Shown here: positions 1-8,373 of the stretch, piece by piece | How positions within the stretch are numbered: the first letter of the stretch is position 1 | How the letters are laid out: every line of letters starts with the position of its first letter | Assembly (NCBI RefSeq): GCF_900104355.1 | Contig: NZ_FNIY01000013.1 | Location: forward strand, 23,618 to 87,617 | From: Phyllobacterium sp. OV277 | GTDB taxonomy: Bacteria; Pseudomonadota; Alphaproteobacteria; Rhizobiales; Rhizobiaceae | Length of the DNA: 64,000 nucleotides | Reading direction: 5' to 3' | Notes under the pieces: model-generated | What the model was told of the DNA's origin: nothing | The model's database searches: none | The model's input: only the letters and a program-made list of their open reading frames with translations | Made by a program: the position numbers and the translations under genes

Positions 1-483
1 TCCTTTGCCGATCATGTTGCTGTGATGCGACAGGGAAAACTGGTTCAGGCAGGCCCGCCGCGCACATTGTATCTCAACCCGACAGACCCTACGACAGCAT
101 CCTTTCTCGGCGATGCCATTCTGTTGCCGGCCGAACTTGGCGATGGGTGGGTTGATTGCGCCTTTGGGCGCCTTGCGGCCAAGACCAACAAGCGTCTTGG
201 CTCTGCGCAGATCATGCTGCGCCCGGAACAGTTGAGACTCGTCACCGTGCCCGAAAACGAAGCCGTGAAGACGCTTGAAAATACCGTTCGCTATGGCAAG
301 GTGGTTGATATTGAATTCGGCGGCGCCGTATGCACGTTGATGGTTGCGATCCTTGATAATCAGAGCGTTTTCAACGGTGGGACACCTGCGCCAGTGCAGA
401 TCAAATGTTCTGCTGTCAATTTGCCTTCAATTGACGATCACGTACGCATTGAAGTCCTTGGCGAGCCGCATATATTTGCCTGA
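1..483 (+). CDS. ABC transporter ATP-binding protein, C-terminal part (FbpC/PotA-like)
   Basis: The window opens inside this gene, so the Walker A, signature and Walker B motifs lie outside it and only about 160 residues remain. The visible part starts just after the H-loop region (ADHVAVMRQGKLVQAG) and continues into a C-terminal TOBE-type beta-barrel (MLRPEQLRL and following). This two-part tail is typical of ATPases that power periplasmic-binding-protein importers for ferric iron, polyamines or sulfate-like anions. The substrate cannot be told from the tail; an iron(III) importer is the best guess. The matching permease and binding-protein genes would be expected upstream, outside the window. 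Confidence 0.8.
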   Translation, partial: SFADHVAVMRQGKLVQAGPPRTLYLNPTDPTTASFLGDAILLPAELGDGWVDCAFGRLAAKTNKRLGSAQIMLRPEQLRLVTVPENEAVKTLENTVRYGKVVDIEFGGAVCTLMVAILDNQSVFNGGTPAPVQIKCSAVNLPSIDDHVRIEVLGEPHIFA

Positions 484-552
484 GGCGATTGCTGTTCCGA
501 TTGGTCGGAAGAGCAGTATGCCAAACAAGCATGCTCCCGGAAGGAACGCTCC

Positions 553-1071
553 ATGTCGCTTTCAATGTACCAGATTTCAGTCCCGGTCTTTATTCGTGGC
601 TTTTCAATTCTCTCGGCACTCATTGCCAAAGCCGAGGCCTATGCCGCTGAAAAGAAGATCGACCCCAACGTACTCGTCAATGCCCGTCTTGCACCTGATA
701 TGCTGCCGTTCTCAGGTCAGGTCCAGCGTGCCAGCGACACATCCAAAGCAACGATTGGCCGCCTGACCGATGTCAAAACACCAAGCTTTCCTGATACCGA
801 GACAAGTTTCGCCGATCTGAAAACACGCATTGCCAATACGGTGGCGTTTCTGGAAGGCCTTGATGCATCAGCGCTGGATACCAGCGATCAGCGCGAAGTG
901 ACCTTGAGTTTCGGCGAAAACAAGGCACATCTCGACGGACATGGCTACATGTTGAAGTTCGCTTTACCGAACTTCTTTTTCCACATCACCACGGCACACG
1001 ACATCCTCCGGCACAATGGTGTTCCCATTGGCAAGCTGGATTATCTTGGTGCTTACAGCAACTCAATGTAG
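553..1071 (+). CDS. DUF1993 family protein
   Basis: A 172-residue soluble protein with no signal peptide or membrane segment. The sequence pattern (MYQISVPVFIRGFSILSAL at the start, a central NARLAPDMLPF, and FFFHITTAHDILRHNGVPIG near the end) is that of the DUF1993 family, four-helix proteins distantly related to the DinB/YfiT fold. Their biochemical role is unknown. The histidines near residues 145-155 could bind a metal, as in DinB-like proteins, but that is inference. It stands alone, 69 bases behind the ABC ATPase gene and convergent with the next gene. Confidence 0.8.
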   Translation: MSLSMYQISVPVFIRGFSILSALIAKAEAYAAEKKIDPNVLVNARLAPDMLPFSGQVQRASDTSKATIGRLTDVKTPSFPDTETSFADLKTRIANTVAFLEGLDASALDTSDQREVTLSFGENKAHLDGHGYMLKFALPNFFFHITTAHDILRHNGVPIGKLDYLGAYSNSM

Positions 1072-1083
1072 GCGTCAGAGCAA

Positions 1084-1542
1084 CTAGCGCTGCCTGGCTT
1101 TACGGGCAGCGTAGCGGCGATCACGTTCGGCCTTGCGTTCGGCTTCATCAGCAACAACGCGGGCAATGCGGTTGCTGGATTCAGCCTGAATCGCATTTGC
1201 TGCAGCCGCTGCTGCTTCGGCAATGGCGGCGGCTTCCGCAAGTTTGCGGTCCCGCTCTTCCTGCTTCATCCGTTCGCGTTCTTCCTGCCGGGCTGCGCGC
1301 GCAGCGGCGATTGCTTCCCGTTCCGCACGCTTGGCCAACATTTCAGGGTCTGTCGGCTTTGGTGCTTTTTCGAACTTTTTGAGAAGCAGTTGCTTAGCCT
1401 CGGCCGCCGCTTTGCGGCGATCGGCAAATTCATTAAGGTGTTTCAATCCGGGGTAGTCCTTGTATGTGTCATCTGGATATCTGCTGGAGGCGCCCTCGGC
1501 AATATTACCGGTTGCGCTACAGTGCGCCGCATCGTGCAGCAC
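1084..1542 (-). CDS. DUF6481-like charged coiled-coil protein
   Basis: A very hydrophilic protein dominated by Arg, Glu, Lys and Ala, with long predicted helices (EREAIAAARAARQEERERMK) that suggest a coiled coil. The pattern FADRRKAAAEAKQLLLKKF near the start resembles the small DUF6481 proteins common in Hyphomicrobiales; no function is known for them. The start is doubtful: the family-like part begins around residue 33, and a TTG at 1446 would give a protein of about 120 residues, more usual for the family. The first 30 residues of the longer reading have unusual composition and may be untranslated. Confidence 0.55.
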   Translation of the reverse strand: MLHDAAHCSATGNIAEGASSRYPDDTYKDYPGLKHLNEFADRRKAAAEAKQLLLKKFEKAPKPTDPEMLAKRAEREAIAAARAARQEERERMKQEERDRKLAEAAAIAEAAAAAANAIQAESSNRIARVVADEAERKAERDRRYAARKARQR

Positions 1543-1756
1543 CGCAGATATGCATCCTGTAACCTACCCGGCGCGCTGTGACAATGAAAGCTCGTCGCAA
1601 AGCGCAATTGAATTATCAAATTTTCAGGCTCAATGTAACATCTGGTGTCAACAACACAAAAAAGAACGTGAAAACCCAAGGGGCGATCACCATATCTCTG
1701 ATGTATCGAGGCATAGAAAATCTGTCACTCTGGACAGGTGCCTAGGGGAGAGCAAA

Positions 1757-2083
1757 ATGGCTCACATTGAATACCAGCTGCATGCCTTTGATCTTGATAG
1801 CAAATTTGGTTTTGCTGATGGTAACATGTTTGGGTCTTTGCTGCGCGAAAAGCTTGGCAAGCTAGCTCCCAACAAGCGCGAGGTTCTGGTGGAATGCGTC
1901 AAACGCTTTCTGCTTCCGGCAATTCCGCGCCGTGTCAGGACTATGATTGTTGCCAAGGGACACAACCCGATCCGTCTTGTTGATGGCGAAACGATTGATG
2001 ATGTCGAAGATGTGACCGTCGGCATCAAGGAAAAAGATGTGCTGCACATAGCAATCGAGCTTTTGCGCCGCACGAAAAAGTAA
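1757..2083 (+). CDS. Hypothetical protein, 108 residues
   Basis: I do not recognise this family. It encodes 108 residues with no signal peptide or membrane segment, and a balanced mix of charged and hydrophobic residues consistent with a small folded domain. The ATG at 1757 is chosen because a purine-rich GGGGAG lies 6 bases upstream; an upstream in-frame extension to 1460 exists but has poor protein-like composition. It is a lone gene, convergent with the molbindin gene, with a GC-rich hairpin between them. Confidence 0.6.
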   Translation: MAHIEYQLHAFDLDSKFGFADGNMFGSLLREKLGKLAPNKREVLVECVKRFLLPAIPRRVRTMIVAKGHNPIRLVDGETIDDVEDVTVGIKEKDVLHIAIELLRRTKK

Positions 2084-2105
2084 CGCCGCGTGTTTCGACG
2101 CGGCG
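2084..2105. terminator. GC-rich hairpin between convergent genes
   Basis: An 8-base inverted repeat (CGCCGCGT and ACGCGGCG, 6-base loop) begins directly after the stop codon of the 108-residue gene and faces the end of the molbindin gene. It could act on both strands, but there is no run of T on either side, so a Rho-independent role is uncertain. Confidence 0.4.
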
Positions 2106-2116
2106 CTCAGCGGTGA

Positions 2117-2323
2117 TCAGTCGACAGCGACCATAACATCAGACGCTTTCACAACCGCGTAGGCGCTGTTGCCGACCTTGAGCTGCAATTCATCAACTGC
2201 CTCATTGGTGATGGATGCAGTGACGATTGATCCGCCCACATCGATACGCACATGGGCCGTCGTGGCTCCCTTGGTGACTTCGACGATGGTGCCCTTCAAG
2301 CGATTGCGCGCACTGATTTTCAT
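2117..2323 (-). CDS. Molbindin (single TOBE/Mop-domain protein)
   Basis: A 68-residue protein made of one Mop/TOBE domain (MKISARNRLKGTIVEVTKGA, then VRIDVGGSIVTASIT and LKVGNSAYAVVKASDVM). Stand-alone Mop proteins assemble into rings that bind molybdate or tungstate oxyanions, and are thought to buffer or store molybdenum in the cytoplasm. The length is exactly that of the family and no other domain is present, so it is not a ModE fragment. No molybdate transporter lies beside it; the molybdopterin genes moaC and moeA are about 39 kb away in the window and not linked in an operon. Confidence 0.85.
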   Translation of the reverse strand: MKISARNRLKGTIVEVTKGATTAHVRIDVGGSIVTASITNEAVDELQLKVGNSAYAVVKASDVMVAVD

Positions 2324-2477
2324 GGTGTTTCTCCTGTTGTTTGCCGCACTTTAGACGACGTGAGCTTCAATACAATGAATGAAAGAAAAGACCTCGAAAA
2401 ATCAGGCTGTTCTTATCAAGATTTATGCGAAAGTTTATTGTCCGGAACAGGCTGAATAAGTCGCTATCACTGGCTGA

Positions 2478-4154
2478 CTAGGGTTTAAAGAAGCGCTCTG
2501 TTTCTTCAATTGTCACGAGATCCCCTGATGATTGCCACTGATCGACACCGGATCGCAGCAGCGTTTCATTGTTTGCACGCCCTTCCAGCCCATCTGCACT
2601 GACCACCAATCCCAGCCCTTGCCCAAGACCGGCAAGCGCGCGCACCATTTTCGCAGTTTCTTCCTCGTTCATATTCTCAATGAAACGGCGGTCAATCTTG
2701 ATCTTGTCGAGCTTGAATTCCTGTATGTGGTAGAGGTTGGAATAGCCCGTGCCGAAATTGTCGAGGGTTAACCGCACCCCGGCTGCGCGCAGCGGCCCGA
2801 GTGCCAGCTTGGCTGCCTCCAGATCATGCACGACGAGGCTTTCGGTGATTTCTATATCCAGCTGCTGCGCGGCGAATCCGGTTGATTGAAGCAATTGCAG
2901 GATTGTCTTGCCGAACTCCCGGTCTCTAAGCTGTCCGGGAAGCACATCGATCGACAGGGTAACATTGGATGGCCACTGTCTGGCCGCCATGAACGCTTTT
3001 TCAAAAATACGCTGACCAAGAGCGTAAATCAGCCCTGTTTCTTCCGCTATCGGCAGAAACCGTTCAGGTGGCACTTCCTTGCCATCACCAGCAATCCAGC
3101 TTGGCACAGCTTCAAAGCCGATCACCTTGCCGGAACGCAGGTCAAATGACGGTCGAAAGCGGACATTGATGCCATCATTGGCAACAGCGGCGCGCAAATC
3201 ACGCTCAAGCTGTTCGCGCTCCTGTACGAGCCTGTCCATATCCTGTTCAAAGAAGCGGAAAGTGGAACGGCGTTCTGCCTTGGCACGGTAGAGTGCCACG
3301 TCAGCCTTACGAACAGCATCTTCGCCCGAGTGAGCATCCGTTGGCAACAATGCGATACCAATACCTGCGCCTGCATCATAATGAATGGACCCGACAATGA
3401 TGGGGTCGCGCAATTCATCGACGATGCGCAAAGCGATATTGGCGGCAGATTCTGCTCCAGCCAAATGCTGGGCCAGAATAATGAATTCGTCGCCGCCAAG
3501 CCGTGCAAGAAGATCGCCATCGCGAATGGTACGCTGCAGCCTTTGGCCAATCACAACAAGCACATCGTCGCCGACACCATGACCATAGGCATCATTGATC
3601 TGTTTGAAGCCATTAAGATCAAGAATGATCACAGCATGGACGGCGCCGGTGCGTGGCGGAGACGCAACTGCCATCCGCAACGCTTCCTCGAATTGCCGGC
3701 GATTGGCAAGGCCAGTCAAAGGGTCCTGATAGGCCAGAATACGGGCCTGTTTCTCCGCTTCAATCCGGCGCGCGATTTCACGTTTCTGCTCTAGATAACG
3801 CCTTATGGCAAAGCCGAGCAAGCCAAGTGCAAGGACGGACCCGAGCAGTAGCGTCTCATCCAGTTCGATCAGCAATTCGCCAGAACTGACGCTTCCTTCG
3901 GTTTCGAAAATATCGATCTGAAAAGCCACATAGGCAAGCACCAGCAAAATCGCCAGCAGAATACCCAAATCCTGTATGCTCACACGGTTGCGCACAACGA
4001 AACTCCAGAATCGCGCATAAAATCCGACGGACTCATTCTCACGTTTTCCCTGCATAATCTGTTCGTTTCCAACCCCAGACCGATCATTTGTGTCCGGCAG
4101 CATTGCTGGCTGCCCGAGCGGTTGCCGCAATGGAGCAACGTGATCAGAAATCAC
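2478..4154 (-). CDS. Membrane GGDEF/EAL protein, EAL domain degenerate
   Basis: A cyclic-di-GMP signalling protein. With the longest start (GTG at 4154) it has 558 residues; an ATG at 4055 is also possible. Two membrane segments lie near residues 63-80 and 100-117. The GGDEF domain (about 135-300) has an intact GGDEF at 220-224 and a product-inhibition RxxD (211-214), so diguanylate cyclase activity is likely. The EAL domain (about 315-550) is altered: FEAV replaces the EAL signature, the usual DDFGTG reads DNFGTG (Asn at 466), the usual VNxS reads SIDV, and AEGVE reads ADGLE. Phosphodiesterase activity is therefore doubtful. The gene stands alone. Confidence 0.85.
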   Translation of the reverse strand: MISDHVAPLRQPLGQPAMLPDTNDRSGVGNEQIMQGKRENESVGFYARFWSFVVRNRVSIQDLGILLAILLVLAYVAFQIDIFETEGSVSSGELLIELDETLLLGSVLALGLLGFAIRRYLEQKREIARRIEAEKQARILAYQDPLTGLANRRQFEEALRMAVASPPRTGAVHAVIILDLNGFKQINDAYGHGVGDDVLVVIGQRLQRTIRDGDLLARLGGDEFIILAQHLAGAESAANIALRIVDELRDPIIVGSIHYDAGAGIGIALLPTDAHSGEDAVRKADVALYRAKAERRSTFRFFEQDMDRLVQEREQLERDLRAAVANDGINVRFRPSFDLRSGKVIGFEAVPSWIAGDGKEVPPERFLPIAEETGLIYALGQRIFEKAFMAARQWPSNVTLSIDVLPGQLRDREFGKTILQLLQSTGFAAQQLDIEITESLVVHDLEAAKLALGPLRAAGVRLTLDNFGTGYSNLYHIQEFKLDKIKIDRRFIENMNEEETAKMVRALAGLGQGLGLVVSADGLEGRANNETLLRSGVDQWQSSGDLVTIEETERFFKP

Positions 4155-4204
4155 GCATCCTATTGCGACAGCTCGTATCTCGCCGGTCTTTTATGCTTTT
4201 TACT

Positions 4205-5458
4205 CTAGTTGAAGTAAAAGGCGTAGGACGCAAAGTTTCCTTCGAAGATATTGGTAATCTGGCTCCATTCACCGCTGGTCATGGCCGGACCATCCTGCAG
4301 ATACGGTACGGCTGCCGGGCCAGTTACCCAAAGCACCAAGTCAAAGGGTTTTGGATCGTCGAAAACCTTTGCAAGGTTGATGCCTTTATCAAAGCGCCAG
4401 TGAGGAACGAGGATCTTGCCATCAAGGGCCGCTTCAAACTGTGAGAGCACGGCAAGCCAGGCCTGAATACGTTCAGGCGTCACATCAAAGGACGGCAGAA
4501 CACCGCTCTTCTGTTTTGGTCCTGGCAGCCATTCGTGATCGTCGTCAGTTTCCTTGTCGATCAACGCCCAGGTTTCGCGATTGAGCACAATGACCTTTTT
4601 CAGGTGATCGCGCACCTCGCTCCACATGGCTTTGTCAGCAACCGGCCAGCGGATTGTGTGGATGAGTGTAACAAAATCGGCGATATCATCAGCTTGCGCT
4701 TTTCTGACACCGAACATCGTCTCATCTTCGCCGCCCTTGCCGTTGGCCTCTGACATGGTCGAGACGGCCCGCGGAAAGACAACACTGAAGCTGCTGTTCC
4801 AGCTTTCGGAAAAATCGTGGGAAAGCCATGCTTTGGCGACAGCCATCAGAAGGTTATCATAACCTTGCAGCCATTTCGCATCGGCAGTGTCAAAACCAAC
4901 GATGAATGGTACAGGCTCGCCCTTCTCGTCCGTATCGGAAAAGGCGCGGCCAATGTGATCCTCCGGGCCGACTGTCCCGTCACCGTTCCAGTCAAACCGC
5001 GCAACGGAAAGATCGACTTTCAGCTTTGCCGGCTTGTTGCCAACGGCGGCAAGCGCCTTGTCGGCGGAATCGAGATCAGCAATGAATGCTGCAAGAATCC
5101 CGCGAAACTGGTCGTAGGTGATGGGCTCCGGATTATAATTTCTGGCAATCTCGCTGGAACCACGTCCGAGAAACATCTCATAACCATCGGACTTTGAGCC
5201 AAATCCATAACGATAGAGCGATTGTGACAGCTTTTCGAATGCCCGGGCCGAGCGTACGAGTCCGAGACCGAGCTGCGCATCGGCGTTGTCAGTGGCTTTG
5301 GCAGCCAGAGCAATCATTTGCTCATCGGCTTCACCGATCCGGCCATTGGCCAGATATTTCTGGAACAATTCAGTTGCGGCACTTTCTGCCCGCGCTGCCG
5401 CCGACAGGTTAAAACAGGCAAAGCTTGCCACGACGATCAGGGAAATGAGTTTTTTCAC
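4205..5458 (-). CDS. Secreted protein with an EF-hand-like loop, unknown function
   Basis: A 417-residue protein with a clear Sec signal peptide (MKKLISLIVVASFACF..., cleavage probably after the AARA near residue 24). A single calcium-type loop, D156-W-N158-G-D160-G...ED167, has the D-x-N-x-D-G spacing of EF-hands and dockerin-like loops, so calcium binding is plausible. The rest is mainly helical with many Trp and acidic residues. I recognise no enzyme motif. It follows the same direction as the GGDEF/EAL gene, 50 bases ahead of it, and may share its transcript. A periplasmic or surface location is inferred from the signal peptide. Confidence 0.65.
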   Translation of the reverse strand: MKKLISLIVVASFACFNLSAAARAESAATELFQKYLANGRIGEADEQMIALAAKATDNADAQLGLGLVRSARAFEKLSQSLYRYGFGSKSDGYEMFLGRGSSEIARNYNPEPITYDQFRGILAAFIADLDSADKALAAVGNKPAKLKVDLSVARFDWNGDGTVGPEDHIGRAFSDTDEKGEPVPFIVGFDTADAKWLQGYDNLLMAVAKAWLSHDFSESWNSSFSVVFPRAVSTMSEANGKGGEDETMFGVRKAQADDIADFVTLIHTIRWPVADKAMWSEVRDHLKKVIVLNRETWALIDKETDDDHEWLPGPKQKSGVLPSFDVTPERIQAWLAVLSQFEAALDGKILVPHWRFDKGINLAKVFDDPKPFDLVLWVTGPAAVPYLQDGPAMTSGEWSQITNIFEGNFASYAFYFN

Positions 5459-5571
5459 GCAGATTTTCCGTTGTTGATGACATCAAACAACGGATTGATA
5501 GTCTGGAGAAACGCAAAAGTCTGCAAAATACAATCAAGCTGGTCAGTTATACACTTTTAGCTTTCGTGTTT

Positions 5572-5979
5572 TTAAAGCGAAAACTTATCGTCCTGTGTAA
5601 ATTGACCTGCCTTTTCAGACTCTGATCGCAAGACTTCCTGCATACGATCCAGTGTGCGCATGGCAGCGAAAAGCACTTCCCGGTCATGCTGGTGTGCTTC
5701 GAAAAGAGCGACGAAGGCCGGGTTGGTGATTTCATGCGGTTTTGGTGCCGCCTTGGCCTTGTTCAAACTCTCATCAGCTGCGCGTCTTGCTTTATCGACC
5801 TGATTACGCGCCGCATCCACATCCGACAACGTCTTGAAATACTGGCTCATTGTGCGCTTTGCCGATTTTGGTGAACGTCCGACGACACCGGAGAGCAATA
5901 CCTGATGGCCCTGCTCTACCGGAGTGCTGTTCCCGGCTCGCCCGGAAGATCTGCTGTTCAAGTCGGATATGCTTTTCAT
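5572..5979 (-). CDS. Hypothetical helical protein, 135 residues
   Basis: A hydrophilic, mostly helical protein without signal peptide. The C-terminal 90 residues (from MSQYFKTLSDVDAARNQ) are dense in Ala, Lys, Glu and look like a helical hairpin or coiled coil; the first 45 residues are Ser/Arg-rich and probably unstructured. The ATG at 5979 is chosen over an upstream one at 6069 because a purine-rich AAGAGAA precedes it and the upstream extension is atypical. I do not recognise the family. A shorter form starting at the internal MSQYFKTL is possible. Confidence 0.5.
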   Translation of the reverse strand: MKSISDLNSRSSGRAGNSTPVEQGHQVLLSGVVGRSPKSAKRTMSQYFKTLSDVDAARNQVDKARRAADESLNKAKAAPKPHEITNPAFVALFEAHQHDREVLFAAMRTLDRMQEVLRSESEKAGQFTQDDKFSL

Positions 5980-6211
5980 GGGCCATTCTCTTACGATTGG
6001 CCTGAGCATAGGGCATCGGTCCCTGGGCTGAAACGAAAGCGCGGTTAAAACATCGGCAAAAACAGGCACCGGATTCCGGTTCTGTCTCTCTTGCTAGAAC
6101 CAGATTGCGTTTTGCCAGCCTCCCAACTCTTTGGGAGGCTCGCGCCTCAAGAATCATATTCCGGCTTTTTCGGGATGACGGGCGGCCTGCAACCATCGCA
6201 TGTAAGCAGTT

Positions 6212-7096
6212 TTACACGGGTTCGAGCATACCAAACCATGCCACAAGCCCGAGCACGCCAACCCCTAAAACAATCTCCATAAGCGTTCCATACCATATCG
6301 CCTGTATCGAATTTACATTGTGGGTTCTCATGCGCGGCACAAAGATATAGCGGTTCACAATGGCCAGCGCCGTCAGGAGGATTACGAGGATGATCTTCAA
6401 CGCCAGCAATGCCTGATAGGGCGAGGAAAAGTCCTTTGGAATATGTCCAAGAGTAAGAAAAGTGTTGATCACACCGGATATGATCACAAGCGCAACAGCA
6501 ATATGACCTGCCGTGGAAAATCGCATCAGCGCCAATTGCGCAGACTGATGATATCCGGGCTGGCGCAACAGGCGAAGAACCAACATGACCGGGATCAGCG
6601 CTCCGATCCACGCGCCGCCCGATAGGACATGCACCATGTCGTTGAGACGATGGGCCAAGCCAACCCAACCATCTTGCATTGTTGCGTGGCCTGACAAAGC
6701 CAAGCTTATCAGGAGCAATCCAGATCCAGCCACGGTGACAGCAATTGCTTTTCGCATTGGCAAGACGAGCGCGGGCGTGAGCAGCGATGCGGCAATTGCC
6801 TGAATGAGCCAGGCGTTACCAACGCTGGTTTCGAGCAAAACGTCCCGGATCGTCGATAGATCAACAGCGTCGCTCCAGCCCTGCCCGATGGCTCCCGCCT
6901 GAAACGGAAGCGCCAGGAATGTCGATGCAATAGCCAGAATAATGGCGCTGACACGCGCAGTGCGAAGGCGTTGCCCGATGTCCAATCTAAGAGCTTGAGG
7001 TACAAGCAACGCCAGATAGGCAAACGCACCCCACAGGAACATCGCAGATAGGTTGCGAACGAGCCTGCAAAGAATGAGCGCGGTTTCCGCTTCCAT
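6212..7096 (-). CDS. copD: CopD, copper homeostasis membrane protein
   Basis: A 294-residue inner-membrane protein with about eight hydrophobic helices. It matches CopD: an N-terminal LCRLVRNLSAMFLWGAF helix, the conserved H-x-LSGGAWIGAL region in the middle, and an IVNRYIFVPRM loop followed by a last helix. CopD works with periplasmic CopC, probably moving copper across the inner membrane. Its start codon shares one base with the copC stop (TGATG), so the two are translationally coupled in a copC-copD operon. Confidence 0.92.
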   Translation of the reverse strand: MEAETALILCRLVRNLSAMFLWGAFAYLALLVPQALRLDIGQRLRTARVSAIILAIASTFLALPFQAGAIGQGWSDAVDLSTIRDVLLETSVGNAWLIQAIAASLLTPALVLPMRKAIAVTVAGSGLLLISLALSGHATMQDGWVGLAHRLNDMVHVLSGGAWIGALIPVMLVLRLLRQPGYHQSAQLALMRFSTAGHIAVALVIISGVINTFLTLGHIPKDFSSPYQALLALKIILVILLTALAIVNRYIFVPRMRTHNVNSIQAIWYGTLMEIVLGVGVLGLVAWFGMLEPV

Positions 7097-7467
7097 CAGG
7101 GCTTAACGGTGAAGGTGTAGCTGCCCTTAGTCTTATGGCCATCGGTTGAAAGCACCTGCCAGTTGACCGTGTATCCACCCGCCGCAAGAGGTTTGGAGAT
7201 TGGTATCACCATTGTTTTGTTATCGCCCGTTGCCAACTTCGCCTTATCAGTCGCAACGGCGGTTTTGTCTGTTCCGGTCAAAGTTGCCGACGAGAATTTC
7301 AGATTAAGCCCTTCCGAAAATGTCAGATCAAGCTCGCTCGGCGATGTGGTTACAACTGCGTTTTCGGCGGGTGTTGCGCTTTTCAGATGTGCGTGCGCAA
7401 GTGCCTCGCCCGCTATGCCGATGCTGAGAATGGCGGCAAGGGTGAGAATATGGGGCAGCTTGGACAT
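7096..7467 (-). CDS. copC: CopC, periplasmic copper-binding protein
   Basis: A 123-residue periplasmic protein of the CopC/YobA family. A signal peptide ends at ALA, leaving a mature N-terminus HAHLKSATP, in which the first histidine is the classic copper(II) ligand; a second histidine sits in STDGHKTKG near the C-terminus, and EGLNLKFSS is the conserved beta-strand of the family. It delivers or buffers copper for CopD, encoded directly downstream with a one-base overlap. No copA or copB lies beside it. Confidence 0.92.
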   Translation of the reverse strand: MSKLPHILTLAAILSIGIAGEALAHAHLKSATPAENAVVTTSPSELDLTFSEGLNLKFSSATLTGTDKTAVATDKAKLATGDNKTMVIPISKPLAAGGYTVNWQVLSTDGHKTKGSYTFTVKP

Positions 7468-7543
7468 GGGAACTCCTTGAGGCGATGGTTGAGAAGGCGC
7501 TGTTGCACAGTTGCAGTGGAAACTAAGCCGGATTTTGGCCCGT

Positions 7544-8185
7544 TCATGTCGTGTTGCCTTCTATTGGCGATGGCAAATTGGCACAGACCCGCAACATCCA
7601 TCTACGCCCATCGCTGCGCAGTTCGGTGAAACTCAACGGCTCAACATCAATACGCCAGAATGCGGAAACGGGTGCCTGCAAAGTATAGAGAATGGCAGCA
7701 CGGACGACCAAGGCATGGCTCACGACGATAGTATGACCGCCATCATCCAAATGCGCCTCCATCCAGTCCGAAACCCTTTGAAGAAGATCATTGAAGGATT
7801 CGCCCCCATGTGGCGCCGAATCTGGATCAGCCATCCAGTTCCCGGCATTATCAGGATCTGACGCATGAATATCGCTGAGCGGTCTTCCTGCCCAGCGTCC
7901 ATAATCCATATCTGCCATGGCTGCATCGACTGTGGCTTCCAGCCCTAAGGCTTCGGCGGTCTGCCGCGCACGCAGCGCAGGGCTGGTCAAAAAATGGTGC
8001 GCATGGCGCAATTGACCGGCGAATCCAGCCGCGCGCTGTGTCTCTCCCGGAGCAAGCGCTTCATCAAGCGGAAATGCACCCGCATGCGTCGCTGATGTCG
8101 CTCCGTGACAAACAAATGTCAAACGCGTGGCTTTTGTCAAAATATCCCCTGCAAACTCTTGAGAAAAATACGAAAACAGCCCCAT
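7544..8185 (-). CDS. Histidine phosphatase family protein with altered RHG motif
   Basis: A protein of the phosphoglycerate-mutase-like histidine phosphatase fold. The N-terminal motif, normally RHG, reads FVCHGAT: the phosphate-binding arginine is a cysteine (C26) while the catalytic histidine (H27) stays; the second histidine is present in VVSHALVVRA. Activity is thus uncertain. A TTG at 8140, preceded by GGGG, is a credible alternative start and gives 198 residues. The gene is divergent from the cobalamin riboswitch and cbtBA, which suggests a link to cobalt or cobamide metabolism (a CobC-like role), but that is inferred only from position. Confidence 0.8.
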   Translation of the reverse strand: MGLFSYFSQEFAGDILTKATRLTFVCHGATSATHAGAFPLDEALAPGETQRAAGFAGQLRHAHHFLTSPALRARQTAEALGLEATVDAAMADMDYGRWAGRPLSDIHASDPDNAGNWMADPDSAPHGGESFNDLLQRVSDWMEAHLDDGGHTIVVSHALVVRAAILYTLQAPVSAFWRIDVEPLSFTELRSDGRRWMLRVCANLPSPIEGNTT

Positions 8186-8194
8186 GGCCGTTCA

Positions 8195-8224
8195 TTGACA
8201 GCGTGCAGCGCGCACAGATATAAA
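8195..8224 (+). promoter_or_regulatory. Promoter ahead of the cobalamin riboswitch
   Basis: A consensus -35 TTGACA (8195-8200) and a -10 TATAAA (8219-8224) are separated by 18 bases. Transcription would begin near 8231, directly ahead of the riboswitch, which agrees with this being the promoter of the cbtB-cbtA transcript. Confidence 0.7.
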
Positions 8225-8227
8225 CGT

Positions 8228-8340
8228 GGAGTTGCGGGTTTGGAAGCCGGTGAAATTCCGGAGCGGTCGCGCCACTGTAATTCAGTCAGCTGTTCATATG
8301 CTGGTTGTAAGCCAGACCCTAACCGTAGCATCATTCATTC
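8228..8340 (+). ncRNA. Adenosylcobalamin riboswitch
   Basis: The leader of cbtB contains the conserved blocks of the cobalamin riboswitch: GCCGGTGAAATTCCGG (8246-8261), the GCGGTC...GCCACTGTAA block (8263-8280) and the B12-box-like TAAGCCAGACCC (8308-8319). In this family, ligand binding lowers expression of downstream genes, here by hiding the ribosome binding site GGGAGAAAG (8362-8370) or by termination. The exact 3' limit is approximate. Confidence 0.92.
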
Positions 8341-8373
8341 CGTTATCGAACGCGTCATTCTGGGAGAAAGTTT

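Noticed and set aside
6118..6139. A 7-base inverted repeat (GCCTCCC/GGGAGGC) downstream of copD as a terminator
   Set aside because: It is about 75 bases behind the copD stop and no T-run follows on the minus strand, so the evidence is too weak.
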